A stretch of DNA of 64,000 nt from Demequina iriomotensis (GTDB lineage Bacteria; Actinomycetota; Actinomycetes; Actinomycetales; Demequinaceae). Where the stretch lies: NCBI RefSeq assembly GCF_000971395.1, contig NZ_BBME01000011.1, positions 1 to 64,000 of the forward strand, given 5' to 3'. Positions 59,600-64,000 of the stretch are shown here, one piece after another; position 1 is the stretch's first letter; the number at the start of each line of letters is the position of its first letter. Made by a program: the position numbers and the translations under genes. The notes under the pieces were generated by a model. The model saw only the letters and a list, made by a program, of their open reading frames with translations, made no database searches and was not told where the DNA came from.

Positions 59600-60835
59600 T
59601 CAGGCGCCGAAGACCAGCGCGACGTTGTGGCCGCCGAAGCCGAACGAGTTGTTGATCGCCGCGATCTGCCCCTCGGGCAGCGCGCGCGGGGTGTCGCGGA
59701 CCAGGTCGACCTGGAGCTCGGGGTCGGGCTCGGTGACGTTGATGGTCGGGGGAGCGGTGCGGGTCTCGAGCGCCTTGATGGTGAAGACGGACTCGAGCGC
59801 GCCGGCGCCGCCCAGCAGGTGGCCGGTCATCGACTTGGTCGCGGACAGCAGCACCTGGTCGGCGTGCGAGCCGAGCAGGCCGCGGATGCCGCGCGCCTCG
59901 ATCATGTCGCCCACGGGGGTGGACGTGGCGTGCGCGTTGACGTGCGCGACGTCGGCGGCGGTGAGGCCCGCGCGCTCGAGCGCGAGTTCCATGGCCCGGG
60001 TCTGACCCGCGCCGTTGGGCTCGGGCGCCGCGATGTGGTGCGCATCGGCCGTCATGCCGAGGCCCAGGACGCTCGCGTAGACGCGCGCGCCGCGCGCCTT
60101 GGCGTGCTCCTCGGACTCGAGGATGACCACGCCCGCGCCCTCGCCGAGCACGAAGCCGTCGCGGCTGACGTCGTAGGGGCGGCTCGCGCCCTGCGGGTCG
60201 TCGTTGCGCTTGGACAGCGCCTGCATCGACGCGAAGGCGGAGATGGGCAGCGGGTGGATCGCCGCCTCGGTGCCGCCGCAGATGACCACGTCGGCCCGGC
60301 CGGACTGGATCATCTCGAAGCCCATGCCGATCGCCTCGGCGCCGGAGGCGCACGCGGAGACGGGGGCGTGGGCGCCCGCACGCGCCTTGAACTCGAGCGA
60401 GACGTACGCGGTGGGGGAGTTGGGCATCAGCATGGGCACGGTGAGGGGCAGGACGCGCGAGGCGCCCCGCTCCTTCACCGTGTCCCATGCCGTCAGCAGG
60501 GTCCACACGCCGCCGATGCCGGAGGAGACGATGCTGCCCAGGCGCTCGGGGTCCACCGCGTCCTCGCTGAGACCCGCATCGGCCCATGCCTCGCGCGCGG
60601 CCACGATGGCCATCTGCGCGGACGGGTCCATGCGCTTGGTCTCAGGACGCGAGAGCACCTCCTCGGGTCGCACGACGAGCTGACCGGCGAAGGTCACGGG
60701 CACGCCGTACTTCTCGGCCCAGTCGTTCTCCAGGGTGCGCACGCCGGAGCGGCCCGCGAGGGCGCCCTCCCACGTGCTGGCGACGTCCCCGCCGAGCGGC
60801 GAGGTGGTGCCGAGTCCGGTGACCACGACGTTCAT
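59600..60835 (-). CDS. fabF: 3-oxoacyl-ACP synthase II
   Basis: The 411-residue thiolase-fold condensing enzyme catalyses elongation of acyl-ACP with malonyl-ACP. The catalytic cysteine is in APVSACASGAEAIG near residue 160, the first histidine is in VNAHATSTPVGD near residue 300, and lysine plus second histidine are in ATKSMTGHLLGGAG near residue 330. NNSFGFGGHNVALVF is the final family block. GGGAG lies eight bases before the ATG. It is the last gene of the fabD-fabH-acpP-fabF operon. Confidence 0.96.
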   Translation of the reverse strand: MNVVVTGLGTTSPLGGDVASTWEGALAGRSGVRTLENDWAEKYGVPVTFAGQLVVRPEEVLSRPETKRMDPSAQMAIVAAREAWADAGLSEDAVDPERLGSIVSSGIGGVWTLLTAWDTVKERGASRVLPLTVPMLMPNSPTAYVSLEFKARAGAHAPVSACASGAEAIGMGFEMIQSGRADVVICGGTEAAIHPLPISAFASMQALSKRNDDPQGASRPYDVSRDGFVLGEGAGVVILESEEHAKARGARVYASVLGLGMTADAHHIAAPEPNGAGQTRAMELALERAGLTAADVAHVNAHATSTPVGDMIEARGIRGLLGSHADQVLLSATKSMTGHLLGGAGALESVFTIKALETRTAPPTINVTEPDPELQVDLVRDTPRALPEGQIAAINNSFGFGGHNVALVFGA

Positions 60836-60884
60836 GGGCTGTTCTCCCGAGGTGAGATGGAATGTGGACGAATGCGAGGAGGAG

Positions 60885-61127
60885 TTACGCGTTCGCGATG
60901 AAGTCGACGGCGTCGCCGACGGTGACGAGGTCCTTGACCTTCTCGTCGGGGATGCGGACGTCGAACTTCTCCTCCGCGAGGGTGACGATGGTCATCATCG
61001 ACAGCGAGTCGATGTCGAGGTCGTCGGTGAACGACTTCTCGACGGTCACCTCGGCGACGTCGATGTCGGTCTCCTCGTTGACGATCTCGGCCAGACCGGC
61101 GAGGACCTCATCCTTGGACAGTGCCAT
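60885..61127 (-). CDS. acpP: Acyl carrier protein
   Basis: The 80-residue acidic four-helix carrier carries its phosphopantetheine serine in DLDIDSLSMMTIV near residue 41. The standard DSL motif is intact and the surrounding acidic helix II is present, with the N-terminal helix MALSKDEVLAGLAEIV. AAGGAG precedes the ATG. It sits 83 bp after fabH and 49 bp before fabF. Confidence 0.96.
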   Translation of the reverse strand: MALSKDEVLAGLAEIVNEETDIDVAEVTVEKSFTDDLDIDSLSMMTIVTLAEEKFDVRIPDEKVKDLVTVGDAVDFIANA

Positions 61128-61210
61128 TGCTGCTCCTTCGTTGGGGATGTGAGGCGCGTGGCGCGCCGTGTTCGTGGTGAACGCTTGTGAACTCTACGCG
61201 GGGCCCTTCC

Positions 61211-62212
61211 CTACGGGAGGACCACCACCTGGGCGGCGTAGACCAGGCCCGCGCCGAAGCCGATCTGCAGGGCGAGGTCGCCGCTCTTGGCGACGCCGTC
61301 GCGCAGCACGCGCTCGGTGGCGAGCGGGATCGACGCCGCCGACGTGTTGCCGGAGTCGACGATGTCCTTCGCGACCACCACGTGCTCCGGGAGGCCGATC
61401 TGCTTGGTCATCTGGTCGATGATGCGCAGGTTGGCCTGGTGCGGGATGAAGACGTCGATGTCGTCGGGCGTGACGCCCGCGGCCTCGATGGCCTGGAGGG
61501 CGACGGGCGCCATCTTGAACGACGCCCACTTGAAGACGCTCGGGCCCTCCTGGCGCAGGGTCGGGAACGGCAGGTCGCGGTCCTCGCGGATCTCGAGCCA
61601 CGTGTGGTCCTGCTTGATGAGTTCGGAGGCGGAGCCGTCGGAACCCCACACGGTCGGCCCGATGCCGGGGGTGTCGGACCCGCCGATCACGACCGCGCCG
61701 GCCGCGTCGCCGAGCAGGTAGGAGATGGAGCGGTCGGCGGGGTCGACGAAGTCGCTGAGCTTCTCCGCCCCCACCACGAGGACGTGGCGGGCCGCGCCCG
61801 AGCGCACCAGCGCATCGGCCTGGCCGATGCCGTAGCAGTAGCCCGCGCACGCGGCCGAGATGTCGAACGCCGCCGCGGGCGTGGCGCCGATGCGGTCCGC
61901 CAGCACGGGCGCGCCGCCCGGGGTGATGCGGGGGTAGGAGATGGTGGAGAGGATCACCGCGTCGATCTCGGACGCCTCGATGCCCGCCTGCGCGATCGCG
62001 TCGCGCGCGGCGCGCTCCGAGAGGTCGATGACCGAGGTCTCCTCGTTCGCGCGGACGCGCGTGACGATGCCCGTCATCTTGCGGATCCACTCGTCGGAGG
62101 AGTTGATCGGCTCGATCAGCGCATCGTTCGGGACCGCGTTCTCGCCGCGGGCGACGCCCAGGCCGAGGATGCGCGTGAACTCGGGGCCACGGCGGACGTT
62201 GAGGGTGGTCAT
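61211..62212 (-). CDS. fabH: 3-oxoacyl-ACP synthase III
   Basis: The 333-residue initiation enzyme condenses an acyl-CoA starter with malonyl-ACP. The catalytic cysteine is in AAFDISAACAGYCYGIGQA near residue 120. The histidine is in DVFIPHQANLRIIDQM near residue 256 and the asparagine in VDSGNTSAASIPLA near residue 286. All three triad members are present. Branched-chain starter use is usual in actinobacteria but is not readable here. It overlaps fabD by ATGA. Confidence 0.95.
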   Translation of the reverse strand: MTTLNVRRGPEFTRILGLGVARGENAVPNDALIEPINSSDEWIRKMTGIVTRVRANEETSVIDLSERAARDAIAQAGIEASEIDAVILSTISYPRITPGGAPVLADRIGATPAAAFDISAACAGYCYGIGQADALVRSGAARHVLVVGAEKLSDFVDPADRSISYLLGDAAGAVVIGGSDTPGIGPTVWGSDGSASELIKQDHTWLEIREDRDLPFPTLRQEGPSVFKWASFKMAPVALQAIEAAGVTPDDIDVFIPHQANLRIIDQMTKQIGLPEHVVVAKDIVDSGNTSAASIPLATERVLRDGVAKSGDLALQIGFGAGLVYAAQVVVLP

Positions 62213-63123
62213 GCGGCGTTCTCCAGAAGCTCGCGGGCGGCGGACAGGTCGTCGGGGGTCTTGAGGGCGACGGCGGGGATCCCCTTCATCGCGCGCTTGG
62301 CGAGGCCCGTGAGGACGCCGCCGGGGGCGACCTCGATGAGGCCCGTGACGCCCAGCTGCAGCATGGCCTCCATGCACAGGTCCCAGCGCACGGGGTTGGC
62401 GACCTGACGGACGATGCGCGCGAGGGCGTCGGCGCCGTCGGCGACCGGCGCGCCGTCGGCGTTCGACAGAAGGACGCCGCGCGGGTTCGCGGGGGCGACC
62501 TCGCCTGCGGCGGCGTGGAGCTCCGCGACCGCGGGGACCATATACGTCGTGTGGAACGCGCCGGCGACCTGGAGCTCGATGACGCGGGCGCGCGCGGGCG
62601 GCGCCGCGACGAGCGCGTCGATCGCAGCCTTCGCGCCCGCGGCGACCACCTGGCCGCCGCCGTTGACGTTCGCGGGGGTGAGGCCGTGCAGCTCGAGGGC
62701 CGCGGCGACCTCCGCGGCGTCGCCGCCGAGGACCGCCGCCATCGAGGTGGGCTCGGACGCGGCGGCCGCGGCGGCCATGGCGGCACCGCGGACAGCGACC
62801 AGGCGCATCGCGTCGGCGTCGGTGAGGACGCCCGCGAGGGCGGCGGCGCCGAGCTCGCCCACGGAGTGGCCGGCGGCGATCGCCGGGGTGGTGCCTCCCA
62901 GGAGCGCGCGACCGGTGGCGATCGCGGTCGCCACCAGGAGCGGCTGCGCGACCGCGGTGTCGCGGATGGTGTCCGCGTCGGACTCGGTGCCGTGGCGGAC
63001 CACGTCGACGCCGGAGGCGTCCGCGAGGGCCGCGAGGGACGCGGCGACCTCGGGGAGCTCGAGCCACGGGGTGAGCATCCCGGGGGTCTGCGCGCCTTGG
63101 CCGGGACAGAGAATGGCAATCAC
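62209..63123 (-). CDS. fabD: Malonyl-CoA:ACP transacylase
   Basis: The 304-residue transferase loads malonyl groups on AcpP. The N-terminal ILCPGQGAQTPGM, the active-site serine in AAGHSVGELGAAALAG near residue 86 and the histidine in LQVAGAFHTTYM near residue 195 are all present. The start is GTG 63123. A TATAAC sequence lies just in front of it, too near to act as a -10 for this start. It leads the operon fabD-fabH-acpP-fabF, 78 bp from the upstream regulator. Confidence 0.93.
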   Translation of the reverse strand: MIAILCPGQGAQTPGMLTPWLELPEVAASLAALADASGVDVVRHGTESDADTIRDTAVAQPLLVATAIATGRALLGGTTPAIAAGHSVGELGAAALAGVLTDADAMRLVAVRGAAMAAAAAASEPTSMAAVLGGDAAEVAAALELHGLTPANVNGGGQVVAAGAKAAIDALVAAPPARARVIELQVAGAFHTTYMVPAVAELHAAAGEVAPANPRGVLLSNADGAPVADGADALARIVRQVANPVRWDLCMEAMLQLGVTGLIEVAPGGVLTGLAKRAMKGIPAVALKTPDDLSAARELLENAA

Positions 63124-63185
63124 GGGTTATAGCCTGCCTCACATCGGAGGGCCCTCAGCGGCATCGAGGTACCGATTCGGGCCCA

Positions 63186-63202
63186 GGTTATTGTGGGAAA
63201 CC
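63186..63202. promoter_or_regulatory. Imperfect inverted repeat before fabD, candidate FasR site
   Basis: GGTT and AACC arms flank nine bases (GGTTATTGTGGGAAACC) in the fasR-fabD gap, overlapping the regulator's last base. The regulator family is known to control fabD through an upstream site, so this is the best visible candidate. I cannot match it to the published Streptomyces motif from memory. Confidence 0.3.
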
Positions 63203-64000
63203 TACAAAGGTGCGACGGACGCGTCGCGGAGCCGGCCGAGCGCGAAGGCCATCTGCAGCACGTGCGCGTCGCGGGTGGACAGCACGTCCCAGCCTGTGAG
63301 CTCGGCCACCTTGCGCAGGCGGTACCGGACGGTGTTGGCGTGCACGAACATCGTCCTGCTCGCGAGCTCGAGCGAGCGGCCGCAGTCGAGGAACGTCGCC
63401 ACGGTCTCCTTGAGCGAGCCGCCGGCCGCCGCGATCGGGTCGTACGCCACCGCGATGAGGCGGTCGCTCGCCGCGGTGTCGCCCACGAGCACCCGCTCGG
63501 GCAGGAGGTCGTCGGCGTTGACGGGCCGGGGTGCGAGCGCCCATGCGGGCGCGGCCGTGGCGCCGTGCATCGAGGCGCGGGTGCCACGAGCCACCTCGAC
63601 GAGCGTGATGGCGGGAGGCCCGACCACCACCGGCCCGGGCCCGAAGGTCGGCAGCAGGGTGTCCGCGAGCTCATCGAGGCCGCCGTCGGCGCGCGCGATG
63701 ATCACCAGGTCCTCCCCGTGGATCCCCACGAGCGCGCCGTGCGCGGCGCGTCGGATGGTGCGACGCAGCTCCGCGGACTGCACCTCGCCGAGCGGGCCGT
63801 CGGTGCGCCCGACCATGACGAGCGTCGGGCCCGGCTTCCAGCCCAGCGCGGCGGCGCGCGAGGGGAGGTCGTCATCCACCTCGCCGCGCACCAGGGCGTC
63901 GACCACGAGCGCTTCGAGGCGGGCGTCCCAGGCGCCGCGCGACTCCGCGGCGCGCGCGTAGACCTCGGCCGCGGAGAACGCGATCTCGCGTGAGTAGCGC
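63202..64000 (-). CDS. fasR: PucR-family regulator (FasR-like), N-terminus outside window
   Basis: The C-terminal 265 or so residues are present. They include a middle domain (TLVMVGRTDGPLGEVQSAEL) and a C-terminal PucR helix-turn-helix: LKETVATFLDCGRSLELASRTMFVHANTVRYRLRKVAELTG. The frame stays open to the window edge, so the gene is partial. In streptomycetes the PucR-type protein FasR sits directly before fabD and activates the fab operon. The gene order here is the same, which is why I use the name. GTG 63906 is an internal in-frame codon, not the true start. Confidence 0.85.
   Translation of the reverse strand, partial: RYSREIAFSAAEVYARAAESRGAWDARLEALVVDALVRGEVDDDLPSRAAALGWKPGPTLVMVGRTDGPLGEVQSAELRRTIRRAAHGALVGIHGEDLVIIARADGGLDELADTLLPTFGPGPVVVGPPAITLVEVARGTRASMHGATAAPAWALAPRPVNADDLLPERVLVGDTAASDRLIAVAYDPIAAAGGSLKETVATFLDCGRSLELASRTMFVHANTVRYRLRKVAELTGWDVLSTRDAHVLQMAFALGRLRDASVAPL

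Larger units (their letters stand above)
1107..62418. repeat. Dispersed over-represented word GGACGATGCG (29 copies of its 9-bp core)
   Basis: By reading both strands I count 29 exact copies of GACGATGCG; 21 of these are preceded by G and all are followed by C or G. Start positions are 1107, 2169, 2896, 3288, 4619, 5766, 6021, 7226, 10410, 13330, 14437, 15053, 21198, 27855, 28237, 31801, 37269, 37839, 38563, 39046, 46756, 47513, 48042, 52902, 53421, 55245, 55457, 55821 and 62410. Orientations are almost equally split. Copies occur in gaps and in genes, where they read as Asp-Asp-Ala, Arg-Ile-Val, Ala-Ser-Ser, Thr-Met-Arg and Ala-His-Arg. No protein motif explains them, so the constraint appears to be on DNA. 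Confidence 0.7.

Noticed and set aside
1-64000. CRISPR arrays, insertion sequences, prophage or biosynthetic clusters
   Set aside because: No regularly spaced repeats, transposases, integrases or phage structural genes were seen on either strand.

Overview
The window is about 70 % GC and almost fully coding, with ATGA/GTGA start-stop overlaps, many GTG starts and several leaderless genes. It carries a DUF3145 gene, a PucR-type regulator (FasR-like) beside fabD-fabH-acpP-fabF, and a dgt/dnaG neighbourhood. Together these point to a high-GC actinobacterium, probably order Micrococcales (Cellulomonadaceae/Demequinaceae-like); the genus cannot be fixed from the sequence alone.

Layout. 1-7.5 kb is housekeeping: a partial gene, a RibD-type reductase, dGTPase (dgt), a coupled four-gene operon ending in a DUF368 (PopT-type) membrane protein, primase (dnaG), a VOC protein and a small membrane protein. 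7.6-8.2 kb has tRNA-Asn, a CsbD-like stress protein and a CAT-anticodon tRNA. 8.2-41.4 kb is a large carbohydrate-utilisation island. It encodes the full glucuronate route (uxaC, fructuronate reductase, uxuA, KDG kinase, KDPG aldolase), a LacI regulator, a family-5 ABC importer with a fused permease-ATPase, an MFS transporter, and cytoplasmic glycosidases of families GH43 (two), GH1, GH3, GH2 beta-glucuronidase, GH2 beta-galactosidase-like and GH78 alpha-L-rhamnosidase, with two SDRs, a Gfo/Idh oxidoreductase and an AraC regulator. 42-46.7 kb has an ACT protein, an SGNH hydrolase, DNA polymerase IV, a divergent SDR/XRE pair and a cold-shock protein. 46.8-51.2 kb is a pyruvate:ferredoxin oxidoreductase-type operon with a GltD-like flavoprotein/ferredoxin. 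51.3-59.5 kb holds a large membrane protein, gluconokinase, NAD(P)HX dehydratase, peptide deformylase, DUF3145, a TetR regulator and an arylsulfotransferase-like lipoprotein. 59.6-64 kb is the type II fatty-acid synthesis operon with its FasR-like regulator, cut by the window end.

How the island works. None of the glycosidases shows a signal peptide, so oligosaccharides or glycosides are probably imported by the ABC/MFS systems and dismantled inside the cell. Released glucuronate goes through fructuronate, mannonate, KDG and KDPG to pyruvate and glyceraldehyde-3-phosphate. At least six copies of one 18-bp pseudo-palindrome (TTGnCAATCGGTTGnCAA-like) sit in front of uxaC, the eda operon, the substrate-binding protein, the permeases, the rhamnosidase and the MFS gene, with a degenerate copy before the LacI gene. 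This outlines a single LacI regulon.

The most unusual non-gene signal is a dispersed word, GGACGATGCG. By eye its 9-bp core occurs 29 times on both strands, in several reading frames and in gaps, against roughly one copy expected from base composition. It is denser in the housekeeping parts than in the sugar island.
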